DNA of 64,000 bases, taken from the NCBI RefSeq assembly GCF_900110965.1, contig NZ_FOFO01000015.1, forward strand, positions 19,131 to 83,130. Direction: 5' to 3'. This stretch comes from Ectothiorhodospira magna (GTDB taxonomy: Bacteria; Pseudomonadota; Gammaproteobacteria; Ectothiorhodospirales; Ectothiorhodospiraceae). The notes under the pieces were generated by a model. It had not been told where the DNA came from. It ran no database searches and saw only the letters and a list, made by a program, of their open reading frames with translations. How positions within the stretch are numbered: the stretch's first letter is position 1; each line of letters starts with the position of its first letter. Of the stretch, positions 56,670-64,000 are shown piece by piece. The position numbers and the translations under genes were made by a program.

Positions 56670-58178
56670 TCAGGCGTTGTTGTGCAGATCCAGGTTGGCG
56701 TATTCGCGGTCCTGTTTTCGTTTGGCCAGATCATTGCGGCGTTGTTCCAGATGGGTCAGGTAATCGGGACTGACTTGGGTGACATACTCGCCAGTGAATA
56801 CAGAGCAATCCAGACGCTCCAGCCGGGGATTGCCCTTGCGCACCGCATCCACCAGGTCTTCCAGGTCCTGATAGATCAACCGGTCGGCAGCAATCGCGGT
56901 ACAGACTTCATCCTCGGTGCGCCCGTGGGCAATCAGTTCCTGGGCGGCAGGCATGTCGATGCCATAGACATTGGGATAGCGCACCGGCGGAGCAGCAGAT
57001 GCAAAATAGACCTTCCGCGCCCCGGCTTCCCTGGCCATCATCACGATCTCCCGCGAAGTGGTGCCGCGCACGATGGAGTCATCCACCAGCAGCACGTTCT
57101 TGCCCTTGAACTCCAAAGCGATGGCGTTGAGCTTCTGGCGCACTGATTTTCTGCGCTGGGTCTGCCCCGGCATGATGAAGGTGCGGCCAATGTAGCGATT
57201 CTTGATGAAGCCCTCCCGGTATTTCACATTCAGCTCATGGGCCATCTCGATGGCCACGGTGCGCCCCGTGTCCGGAATCGGAATGATCACATCGATGTCA
57301 TGATCGGGCCATTCCCGCAGAATCTTTTTACCCAGCCGGGTGCCCATGCGCATCCGGGCGCGATGCACCACCACATTGTCCATCATCGAATCGGGACGGG
57401 CAAAATAGACATATTCGAAAATACAGGGGGACAGCACCGGCTGCTCCACACATTGCTGCAAATGTACCGTGCCATCGGTCTCGATGTAGATGGCCTCGCC
57501 GGGGGCCAGATCCCGCACCAGCTCAAAACCCAGGGTATCCAGGGCCACACTTTCAGAGGCCACCATATATTCCGTACCCTCCGGGGTATCCCGCCGCCCA
57601 TAGACCACGGGCCGGATACCGTGGGGGTCACGAAACCCCAAAATACCCCGGCCACAGAACATGGCCACCACCCCGTAGGCCCCCTGACAACGGCGGTGAA
57701 CGCCGCTCACCGCCTGAAACAGCCCCTCAGGGGTGAGGGACAGGCTATCCTGGCGGATCAGTTCCTGGGCCAGGATATTGAGCAAAATTTCGGAATCGGA
57801 TTCCGTATTGATGTGGCGTCGATCCTGCAGGAACAGCTCCCGCTTGAGTTCGGCGGCATTGGTAAGATTGCCGTTATGGCCCAGGGTGATGCCATAGGGG
57901 GAGTTGACATAAAAGGGCTGGGCTTCCGCCGAGGAGGCACTGCCGGCAGTGGGATAGCGCACATGACCGATGCCCATATTGCCGCTAAGACCGCGCATGT
58001 GCTGCTGGTTGAACACATCCCGCACCAGACCATTGTCCTTGCGCAGATGCAGATGCCCCTGCTCATCGCAGGTCACGATACCGGCGGCATCCTGGCCACG
58101 ATGCTGCAACACCAGCAAAGCGTCGTACAGCGCCTGGTTCACAGGGCTGTGCCCGACAATTCCAACTATCCCGCACAT
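56670..58178 (-). CDS. purF: Amidophosphoribosyltransferase
   Basis: This 502-residue enzyme makes phosphoribosylamine from PRPP and glutamine, the first step of purine synthesis. The N-terminal glutaminase nucleophile Cys follows the initiator Met (MCGIVGIVG), with [10 protein letters not shown] and [13 protein letters not shown]. The PRPP-binding motif [19 protein letters not shown] is present. As in E. coli, there is no propeptide before the Cys. It is encoded after dedD-cvpA, the conserved order. Confidence 0.97.
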   Translation of the reverse strand: MCGIVGIVGHSPVNQALYDALLVLQHRGQDAAGIVTCDEQGHLHLRKDNGLVRDVFNQQHMRGLSGNMGIGHVRYPTAGSASSAEAQPFYVNSPYGITLGHNGNLTNAAELKRELFLQDRRHINTESDSEILLNILAQELIRQDSLSLTPEGLFQAVSGVHRRCQGAYGVVAMFCGRGILGFRDPHGIRPVVYGRRDTPEGTEYMVASESVALDTLGFELVRDLAPGEAIYIETDGTVHLQQCVEQPVLSPCIFEYVYFARPDSMMDNVVVHRARMRMGTRLGKKILREWPDHDIDVIIPIPDTGRTVAIEMAHELNVKYREGFIKNRYIGRTFIMPGQTQRRKSVRQKLNAIALEFKGKNVLLVDDSIVRGTTSREIVMMAREAGARKVYFASAAPPVRYPNVYGIDMPAAQELIAHGRTEDEVCTAIAADRLIYQDLEDLVDAVRKGNPRLERLDCSVFTGEYVTQVSPDYLTHLEQRRNDLAKRKQDREYANLDLHNNA

Positions 58179-58217
58179 GGGCGTGCCTCTTTGGATGATT
58201 CAGGAAAGATGTGGGGA

Positions 58218-58712
58218 TCAGGCCCCAAAAGCGAAGTGAGATGCCAGATCTGGTGGCAGCAGATCCCTCAGCCACAGCGCCATGCGCTCAAAGTGAGGCA
58301 GCAGGAGGCTGTCCTGCCACCAGGGTTCCTGGGGGATGACGGTCAGGCCCATGAGCAGCACCACCACGGCGACAATCAGGCCACCCCGAGCCAGACCGAA
58401 TACCGCGCCGATACTGCGATCCGTCCCCGACAGTCCGGTCTTTTTCACCAGTTGCCCGGCCAATACATTGACAATCCCCCCCGCCAGCAAAATACCGATA
58501 AAGAGGATGGCAAAGGCAACAGCCAGTTGCAGGGTGGGATCTGTCAGCCCAAAGGGCAGCCACGCCGACACCGTGCCGGCATAGGCCAGGGCAATCCAAA
58601 AGGCCAGAATCCAGGTCGCCAGAGAAATGGCCTCCTTGACGAAGCCACGAAACAGGCTGATCACCGTGGAAATGGCCACAATGCCCAGTATGACGAAGTC
58701 GATCCAGATCAT
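58218..58712 (-). CDS. cvpA: CvpA family membrane protein
   Basis: This 164-residue inner-membrane protein has four helices (about 4-24, 30-50, 62-85, 100-123) and the CvpA features IDFVILGIVAISTVISLFRG, FVKEAISLATWI and SIGAVFGLARGGLIV. It was named for colicin V production, and its biochemical role is unclear (linked to envelope and bile or peptide stress in enterics). The start giving MIWIDFVILG was chosen within a much longer open frame whose upstream part is a shadow. It lies 39 bases before purF. Confidence 0.92.
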   Translation of the reverse strand: MIWIDFVILGIVAISTVISLFRGFVKEAISLATWILAFWIALAYAGTVSAWLPFGLTDPTLQLAVAFAILFIGILLAGGIVNVLAGQLVKKTGLSGTDRSIGAVFGLARGGLIVAVVVLLMGLTVIPQEPWWQDSLLLPHFERMALWLRDLLPPDLASHFAFGA

Positions 58713-58791
58713 TTTTTTATGGGGATGAAGTGTCGTGGCGGGAAGTGTAACAGAGATTGAGGGCCTGTATCGGCCATCGAGAAACACGCCA

Positions 58792-59451
58792 TCAGGGGTG
58801 GGTGACCACAATCCCCCGAAGGGACTGCTCAGCCTGAAGGCGGGCCTGCAGGGACTGCGCCCCATGACGCTCCAGCTTGGGTCCAACCTTGACCCGATAC
58901 AGCACCCGGCCATCGGCACTGGTACGCTCCACGAAGGCAGGAAATCCCGCCTGCCGCAGCCGTTCCGCCTCGCTGCGGGCATTGGCCTCCTGACCAAAGC
59001 TACCCACCTGAACCACCCACCCACCGGCAACCGGGGTGTTGGGTTCAGGGGCGCGTACAGGGGGCAAAGTGCGTGGTTCCGCCGGCGGGGGCGGGGTTGC
59101 CTCCACCAAGGCAGTGGCCTGGGCCGGAGGGGGTGGCGATTCATGCACCACCGGGGGCGGCTCCACTGGCAAGGGCGGAATGGTGGACACGGGCCGCTGC
59201 TCCTCGATGGGCGCAGGTAACGGACGCTGAAAAATCGGCTCTGGTGGCACCGGCTCAGCCAGACTCAAACGGGCCTCCCGTCCGGCCCCATTGAGCAACA
59301 TGGGTAAAAAAATCACCGCCAGGGCCAACAGCACGGCAGCGCCGACAAGGCGTTCTCTCAATGGTGTTTCCACGGCTTGGGCGTCCTCGGATGGCGAGTA
59401 TAGACCATTTGCCGCCCCGGAATCCGAACCCGGTTCAATCGCCTTCATCAA
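58792..59451 (-). CDS. dedD: DedD-like SPOR-domain protein
   Basis: This 219-residue single-pass membrane protein has a cytoplasmic N-terminus (ETPLRERLVGAAVLLALAVIF, with the helix at about 37-53), a long Pro/Glu-rich periplasmic linker, and a C-terminal SPOR domain (GGWVVQVGSFGQEANARSEA; VLYRVKVGP) that binds denuded septal glycan. DedD helps septal peptidoglycan synthesis. The place before cvpA-purF matches dedD of E. coli, but folC, which usually precedes it, is replaced by a GNAT gene that overlaps its start by 17 bases. A second Met at the next codon is an alternative start. Confidence 0.9.
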   Translation of the reverse strand: MMKAIEPGSDSGAANGLYSPSEDAQAVETPLRERLVGAAVLLALAVIFLPMLLNGAGREARLSLAEPVPPEPIFQRPLPAPIEEQRPVSTIPPLPVEPPPVVHESPPPPAQATALVEATPPPPAEPRTLPPVRAPEPNTPVAGGWVVQVGSFGQEANARSEAERLRQAGFPAFVERTSADGRVLYRVKVGPKLERHGAQSLQARLQAEQSLRGIVVTHP

Positions 59452-59947
59452 ATTCTCGCTTACCCAGTCTTAGATGCATCAATACACCGGCCTGACCCTG
59501 GGCATCCTTATAGCCATTCATGCCGTAGGGCATGAAGCCTTTTTCATAGCACATCAGCAGGGCTGGAACAGCCTCGGTGGCCACCTGCACATGGATCTCC
59601 CGGCAGCGGGCCTCCCGAAAGGCATGGGCCATCAGGTGATCCAGCAGATGGGCGCCGATTCCCCGACCCCGCAGATCAGAGCGCACCACCAGATGCCTTA
59701 CAAACCCAGCACCACCTGGTTCCAGAGCATGCAACATGCCCAAGGCCACCACTTCACCACGGCATTCCACCACGGCGGCCCAGTCACTGTCAGCCATCAC
59801 CCCCTGCAACCAGGCCACTGATGGCGGGTAGGTGGCACCGGGAAAAACCCGGTCTGCCTCACGGGCATCTGCCGGTAACTGACCGATGATCTCCAGATCC
59901 GCCGCCTCGGCGGTACGGATCACAAGACGCGATGTGTCATACGCCAC
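59435..59947 (-). CDS. GNAT-family N-acetyltransferase
   Basis: This 170-residue acetyl-CoA-dependent acetyltransferase has the GNAT core: VVALGMLHALEPGGAGFVRH (beta strands) and the acetyl-CoA loop LVVRSDLRGRGIGAHLLDHL (Q/RxxGxG/A), ending in VPALLMCYEKGFMPYG, where the Tyr can serve as acid. The substrate is not predictable. A GTG start fits the N-terminus (MAYDTSRLVIRTAEAADLEI). It overlaps dedD by 17 bases and is likely cotranscribed with dedD-cvpA-purF. It is divergent from hpnC. Confidence 0.85.
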   Translation of the reverse strand: MAYDTSRLVIRTAEAADLEIIGQLPADAREADRVFPGATYPPSVAWLQGVMADSDWAAVVECRGEVVALGMLHALEPGGAGFVRHLVVRSDLRGRGIGAHLLDHLMAHAFREARCREIHVQVATEAVPALLMCYEKGFMPYGMNGYKDAQGQAGVLMHLRLGKREFDEGD

Positions 59948-60037
59948 AATCGTAAAACCTCAATGATTCAGACTGCTCTTCTGCCTGGGACGACATGATA
60001 GACTGCCCCGCTTCTTCATTGCCTGGGAGCCGACCCG

Positions 60038-60910
60038 ATGCGCGCCGTTTCACCCAGCACCCGGGAAGCCTACCGCGAATGCCTGCGGCAGGCCCATAGC
60101 CACTATGAAAACTTCCCGGTAGCCTCCAGGCTGGTACCCGCCCCCCTGCGCGGCCCCATTGCCGCCATCTACAGTTTTGCCCGCCGGGGAGATGATCTTG
60201 CTGATGAAGGTGATGTATCGGCCACGGCGCGGCTGGCAGCCCTGGACGATCTGGCAACCCGACTGGAAGCCGCCGCAGCCGGCGCCCCGGACCCCGACGA
60301 CCCCACTTTCATCGCCCTGGCCCATGCCATTGCCGCCTACAACCTGCCCACGGCATTGTTCCATGATCTGCTCCAGGCTTTTCGCCAGGATGTCACCCAG
60401 ACCCGCTACCCGGACTTTGAGCAGGTACTGCGCTATTGCCGCTGCTCCGCCAACCCGGTGGGTCGATTGCTGCTGCACCTGACCGGACAGGCCGACGCCC
60501 ACCGTCTGGCCCTGTCCGACCGGGTCTGCACCAGCTTGCAGTTGATCAATTTTTATCAGGATCTGGCCCAGGACTATCACGAAATGGGGCGCATCTACCT
60601 GCCTCAGGATGAGATGGCCCGCTACGGGGTCACAGAAGCCCATTTTCGTGATCAGCTGACGGACCCGCCTTTTCGACAACTGATGCAGGATCAGTACCGG
60701 CGGGCCGATGAATACTTGCGTGAAGGTGCCCCCCTGGGTGGCCTGCTATCTGGACGCATCGGCCTGGAAATCCGCCTGATCATCGCCGCCGGGGGCCGGG
60801 TACTGACCCGCCTGCAACAACAGCACGACGATCTGTTCTCCCGACCGCGACTACAACCCCGGGATTATCTGTTGATTCTGCGCGACGGCCTCATTCCCCG
60901 TCGCCGCTGA
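60038..60910 (+). CDS. hpnC: Squalene-pathway synthase HpnC
   Basis: This 290-residue trans-prenyltransferase-fold protein works with HpnD and HpnE to make squalene from farnesyl diphosphate. In the described pathway HpnD forms presqualene diphosphate, HpnC converts it to hydroxysqualene and HpnE reduces that. The two Asp-rich motifs are ARRGDDLADEGD and INFYQDLAQDYHE, and YENFPVASRLVP is a common HpnC start region. TGGGAGCCG precedes the ATG. It is first of hpnCDE. Squalene-hopene cyclase (shc) is not in the window, so hopanoid production is inferred. Phytoene synthase is the alternative, made unlikely by the trio. Confidence 0.9.
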   Translation: MRAVSPSTREAYRECLRQAHSHYENFPVASRLVPAPLRGPIAAIYSFARRGDDLADEGDVSATARLAALDDLATRLEAAAAGAPDPDDPTFIALAHAIAAYNLPTALFHDLLQAFRQDVTQTRYPDFEQVLRYCRCSANPVGRLLLHLTGQADAHRLALSDRVCTSLQLINFYQDLAQDYHEMGRIYLPQDEMARYGVTEAHFRDQLTDPPFRQLMQDQYRRADEYLREGAPLGGLLSGRIGLEIRLIIAAGGRVLTRLQQQHDDLFSRPRLQPRDYLLILRDGLIPRRR

Positions 60911-60962
60911 CCCGGCCACCTGTGGTAGTTTACAGCCTTGGCGACAACCAGAATCAAACCCG

Positions 60963-61823
60963 ATGACCCCCGACCAGTACTGCCAGGAAAAGGCCGCCGG
61001 TAGCGGCTCCAGCTTTTACTACAGCTTTTTGTTCCTGCCCCCGGAACGACGCCGGGCCATTACGGCCCTGTATGCCTTCTGCCGGGAAGTGGACGATGTG
61101 GTGGATGAATGCCACGATCCGGCGGTGGCCAGGGCCAAACTGGACTGGTGGCGGGAAGAAGTGGATCGCACCTTTCAGGGACAACCCACCCATCCGGTCT
61201 GCCAGGCTCTGCAACCACTTTTGGAGCGCTTTAACCTGCCACGGGAACATTTCCGGGAAATCATCGACGGTATGCAGATGGACCTGGACTATGACGCCTA
61301 CCCCACTTTCACGGAACTGTCCCTGTACTGCTATCGGGTGGCCTCTGTGGTGGGGCTGATGTCGGCGGAAATCTTTGGTTACGAGGACCGGCAGACCGCC
61401 CGTTACGCCCACGATCTGGGCATGGCCTTCCAGCTCACCAACATCCTGCGGGATGTGCTCGAAGACGCCCGGCGGGGCCGCATTTACATCCCCCTGGATG
61501 AACTCAAACGGTTCGACGTACAGCCGGTGGATCTGCAAAGACCCCAAACCTCGGAACATCTCCAGGCCCTGTTTGCCTTCCAGGCCGATCGTGCCCGGGA
61601 CTACTACCGTCGAGCCTTTGAGCATCTGCCAGAATCCGACCGCTACGCCCAGCGCCCCGGCATCATCATGGCAGCCATCTACCGCACCCTGCTGGACGAG
61701 ATCGCCGCCGACGGCTACCGGGTGCTGGAACAGCGGGTCCGGCTCACCCCTTTGAGAAAATTCTGGATTGCCTGGCGGGTCGCCCGCCAGGAAAAACGCC
61801 GGCACCGGAAGGCTGCAGGATAA
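60963..61823 (+). CDS. hpnD: Presqualene diphosphate synthase HpnD
   Basis: This 286-residue squalene/phytoene-synthase-fold enzyme joins two farnesyl diphosphates to presqualene diphosphate. Asp-rich motifs are FCREVDDVVDECHD and TNILRDVLEDARRGRIYIPL, with YSFLFLPPERRRAITALYAF near the N-terminus, typical of HpnD. It stands 52 bases after hpnC, and its stop overlaps hpnE (TAATG). The active-site motifs are intact. Confidence 0.92.
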   Translation: MTPDQYCQEKAAGSGSSFYYSFLFLPPERRRAITALYAFCREVDDVVDECHDPAVARAKLDWWREEVDRTFQGQPTHPVCQALQPLLERFNLPREHFREIIDGMQMDLDYDAYPTFTELSLYCYRVASVVGLMSAEIFGYEDRQTARYAHDLGMAFQLTNILRDVLEDARRGRIYIPLDELKRFDVQPVDLQRPQTSEHLQALFAFQADRARDYYRRAFEHLPESDRYAQRPGIIMAAIYRTLLDEIAADGYRVLEQRVRLTPLRKFWIAWRVARQEKRRHRKAAG

Positions 61824-63163
61824 TGGGTTCCCCAGACACCGACATCGTCATCGTAGGAGGCGGCTGGGCTGGATTAAGCGCAGCGGTACACCTGGCCCAG
61901 GCGGGCCGGCAAGTCACCGTGCTGGAAGCTGCCCCCACCCTGGGGGGCCGGGCGCGGCAAGTGAATCTGGACGGCCTGCCCCTGGACAATGGCCAGCATC
62001 TGCTACTGGGTGCCTACACCCAGGTTCTGCGCATGCTGGAAACCATCGGTTTGCAGGAATCCAGGGTTTTCCTGCGCCTGCCCCTGGACCTGAACATGCG
62101 GGAATCCGGGATGCCGGAAGTATCCCTGTCCAGCCTGTTTCTGCCGGCTCCGTTCCACCTGCTGGCCGGACTGCTCACGGCTCGGGGCATGTCCGGCAAA
62201 GACCGCCTGCAGGCCCTGCCGGGGCTGGCACGACTGATGCGCTGGAATGGCCCGGAAGACATGCCGGTATCCCGATTGCTACACGAACACCGGCAGCCCG
62301 ACACCCTGATCCGGCAACTCTGGGTTCCCCTGTGTCTGGCCACCCTCAACACCCATCCTGCCGAGGCCTCGGCCCGGCTGTTCATCGCCGTACTCCAGGG
62401 CGCCTTCTCTGGCCACCGCAGCCATGCGGACCTGTTGATTTCCAGGGTCAGCCTGGGAGACACCCTGCCAGAACCCGCCTGCCGCTACATCACATCCCGG
62501 GGGGGAACGGTGATCACCGGCGCCCGGGTCCAGGCCATAGACCGGGATGGTGACGGCTTCAGGCTGCAACTGCGCGCACAAGAGACATACCGTGCCCGGC
62601 AGGTGATCCTGGCCACCCCCCACCCGGTCACTGCCCGCCTGCTGGCCAATATGCCCACCCTGACAGACACCGCCAGCCACCTTGCGGCCCTGCCCTGTGA
62701 ACCCATTTGCACAGTCTACCTGCGCTATCCCCAACAGACGCGCCTGAGCACCCCGTTCCACGGCATGCTGGGCACCACCGGACAATGGGTATTTGATCGG
62801 CGCTTCACGGGTCAACCCGGCGTCATGGCGGTGGTTATTTCCGCCTCCGGTCCCCATCTGGCCCTGGACAATGCGGCCCTCAAGGCCCAGATTCAGGCAG
62901 AGCTGCACATGCTCTTTCCTGCCTGGCCTGCTCCCCTGCAAGGCTGGGTGATCCGGGAAAAACAGGCCACCTTCAAGGCAACAGTGGACTGCAACCGGCT
63001 ACGTCCGGGCAACCGCACCGCCGAAGCCGGCCTGTGGCTGGCGGGAGACTATACGGACAACGGCCTGCCGGCGACCCTCGAAGGGGCAGTCATCAGTGGG
63101 CTAGAATGTGCCAAATCACTGCTCACTGCCTCAAAGGCACCCACCACGGAACAGGATTTTTAA
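61823..63163 (+). CDS. hpnE: Hydroxysqualene dehydroxylase HpnE
   Basis: This 446-residue FAD-dependent amine-oxidase-fold protein completes squalene formation. The N-terminal dinucleotide motif is DIVIVGGGWAGLSAAVHLAQ, followed by GGRARQVNLDGLPLDNGQHLLLG, and the C-terminal FAD motif is GLWLAGDYTDNGLPATLEGAV. It is related to phytoene desaturases. Overlaps by TAATG on both sides couple it to hpnD and to the following SDR gene. No carotenoid genes are near, which supports squalene over carotenoids. Confidence 0.92.
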   Translation: MGSPDTDIVIVGGGWAGLSAAVHLAQAGRQVTVLEAAPTLGGRARQVNLDGLPLDNGQHLLLGAYTQVLRMLETIGLQESRVFLRLPLDLNMRESGMPEVSLSSLFLPAPFHLLAGLLTARGMSGKDRLQALPGLARLMRWNGPEDMPVSRLLHEHRQPDTLIRQLWVPLCLATLNTHPAEASARLFIAVLQGAFSGHRSHADLLISRVSLGDTLPEPACRYITSRGGTVITGARVQAIDRDGDGFRLQLRAQETYRARQVILATPHPVTARLLANMPTLTDTASHLAALPCEPICTVYLRYPQQTRLSTPFHGMLGTTGQWVFDRRFTGQPGVMAVVISASGPHLALDNAALKAQIQAELHMLFPAWPAPLQGWVIREKQATFKATVDCNRLRPGNRTAEAGLWLAGDYTDNGLPATLEGAVISGLECAKSLLTASKAPTTEQDF

Positions 63164-63909
63164 TGATCCCGCAACAACTGCTCACCTATGCGCCCGCCCC
63201 GGACCTGCTCAAGGACCGGGTGATCCTGGTGACCGGCGCCACAGGCAGCATCGGCAATGCCCTGTCCCAGGCCTGTGCCACCCACGGTGCCACCGTGATC
63301 CTGCTGGACAAAGTGATCAAGTCACTGGAAAGGGTCTATGACGAGATCGAGGCCGCCGGTGGTCCCCAGCCTGCCATCTACCCCATGAACCTGGAAGGCG
63401 CCACCGCCAAGGATTATCAAGACCTGGCGGAGAACATCGGCAACGAATTTGGCCGGCTGGACGGCCTGGTTCACAATGCCGCCTTTGTGGGTTATCTCAC
63501 GCCACTTAAACATTACGACCTGGAACTGTGGGCCAGAGTCATCACCGTGAACCTGCATGCCCCCTTCCTGCTCACCCATGGGGTATTGCCCCTGCTGGAG
63601 CAATCCCCCGACCCTTCCGTGGTGTTTTCCACCCACGACTGCCAAAAAGCCTACTGGGGGGGATTTGGCGTGGCCAAGGCCGGTCTTAAAGGGTTGATGG
63701 AGATTTTATCCAAGGAATATCAGGGAGATCGCAAGATGCGGGTCAACGGGGTAGACACCGGCCCGATTCGTAGCCAGTTGCGGGCAGAACAATACCCAGG
63801 AGAAGATCCCACCACCCTGGCGACCCCCGAAGAAGTGATCGGGCCATACCTGTATCTGCTAGGACCAGATAGCGCCCAGATCACAGGCCAGAATCTCAAA
63901 CTGGCGTGA
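63163..63909 (+). CDS. YciK-like short-chain dehydrogenase with altered active site
   Basis: This 248-residue SDR-fold protein is colinear with E. coli YciK: YAPAPDLLKDRVILVTGATG, LDGLVHNAAFVG and KEYQGDRKMRVNGVDTGPIR. The cofactor motif TGxxxxIG is kept. The catalytic YxxxK is FGVAK (in YWGGFGVAKAG), so the Tyr is Phe, and the segment holding the catalytic Ser (STHDCQ) is three residues shorter than in YciK as I align it. Oxidoreductase activity is therefore doubtful. The C-terminus ends at GQNLKLA, some residues before the YciK end, and its TGA coincides with a mobile-element-like end. It is coupled to hpnE by TAATG. Confidence 0.8.
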   Translation: MIPQQLLTYAPAPDLLKDRVILVTGATGSIGNALSQACATHGATVILLDKVIKSLERVYDEIEAAGGPQPAIYPMNLEGATAKDYQDLAENIGNEFGRLDGLVHNAAFVGYLTPLKHYDLELWARVITVNLHAPFLLTHGVLPLLEQSPDPSVVFSTHDCQKAYWGGFGVAKAGLKGLMEILSKEYQGDRKMRVNGVDTGPIRSQLRAEQYPGEDPTTLATPEEVIGPYLYLLGPDSAQITGQNLKLA

Positions 63910-64000
63910 CTGCTCCCCGCCCTAAGCGCTGACGCGCCACGGGCGAGGCTTCCCACTTCTCAGGCAGCAGCCGGCGATGTGCCGGGCTTACGCAAGCCTC
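63906..64000 (-). mobile_element. IS200/IS605-type right end, possible 3' part of a TnpB omega-RNA (runs off window)
   Basis: On the minus strand the segment folds into nested hairpins: GGCTT-GCGT-AAGCC at the window edge, CCGGC-ACATC-GCCGG, then CCTCGCCC pairing with GGGCGGGG (one U-G pair, which works only as minus-strand RNA) around GCGC-GTCA-GCGC. TGACTGCTCCCCGCCCTAAG on the plus strand resembles the outer border of tnpB-type IS elements. A tnpB gene, if present, would lie beyond position 64000 on the minus strand. The TGA stop of the SDR gene may belong to the element. Confidence 0.5.

Noticed and set aside
60038..61823. Phytoene synthase (carotenoid) genes
   Set aside because: Two squalene/phytoene-synthase-fold genes plus an HpnE-type flavoprotein in this order match the squalene (hpnCDE) route, and no carotenoid genes are nearby.

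Overview
The window looks like the chromosome of a GC-rich gammaproteobacterium of the Ectothiorhodospiraceae/Chromatiaceae type (purple sulfur or haloalkaliphilic sulfur bacteria). This rests on gene content and not on a database match. The relevant genes are a Tat-exported sulfide:quinone oxidoreductase, a RuBisCO-like protein with the KDDE motif, a bacterial voltage-gated sodium channel with a TLESWSM filter, hopanoid-type squalene genes (hpnCDE), fumarate reductase frdABCD, and gammaproteobacterial gene orders (gacA-uvrC-pgsA, yceD-rpmF-plsX-fabH, minCDE, dedD-cvpA-purF). Coding density is very high. No gap between genes exceeds about 300 bases, many neighbours overlap as TGATG or ATGA, and I saw no tRNA, rRNA or CRISPR array.

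Layout. 1-3.7 kb: a minus-strand metal (probably zinc) uptake operon with a His-rich outer-membrane protein, behind a Zur-like box. 3.8-6.4 kb: nagZ, hpt and methylthioinosine phosphorylase, a purine/methylthio salvage group. 6.5-9.6 kb: an Lpp-type lipoprotein, a Fur-box-preceded TonB receptor broken by an in-frame TAG, and hemP with its own Fur box. 9.6-14.5 kb: a two-receiver diguanylate cyclase and frdABCD. 14.5-18 kb: an XpaC/TelA pair coupled to a FtsK reduced to its membrane domain, then lolA. 18-25.4 kb: pgsA, uvrC, a family-5-like uracil-DNA glycosylase, gacA, a CYTH protein, fabH, plsX, rpmF, yceD. 25.5-29.4 kb: two-subunit pyruvate carboxylase and yceF. 29.5-38 kb: a signalling block with sodium channel, chemoreceptor, FapA/DUF342 protein, NnrU and two tandem PAS chemoreceptors of equal length. 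38-41.7 kb: RuBisCO-like protein, YjbQ, a small membrane protein and sulfide:quinone oxidoreductase. 42-47.5 kb: minCDE, aat, trxB, serS. 47.6-56 kb: propionate genes prpE, GntR regulator, prpB, prpC with a shared palindromic operator, an MBL hydrolase and malate synthase G. 56-60 kb: L,D-transpeptidase, purF, cvpA, dedD, GNAT. 60-64 kb: hpnC, hpnD, hpnE and a YciK-like SDR.

The most notable points are these. (1) FtsK is trimmed to its 4-TM division domain inside a TelA operon. (2) The voltage-gated Na+ channel is in tandem with a chemoreceptor. (3) The TonB receptor has a single nonsense codon. (4) At least four solitary hairpin ends resembling IS200/IS605 (TnpB-type) right ends lie in intergenic positions without tnpB; the last one, at the window edge, may supply the stop codon of the SDR gene and could be the 3' part of an omega-RNA. 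(5) A 12-bp operator is shared by prpE and its GntR-type regulator. All were read by eye; no search was run.
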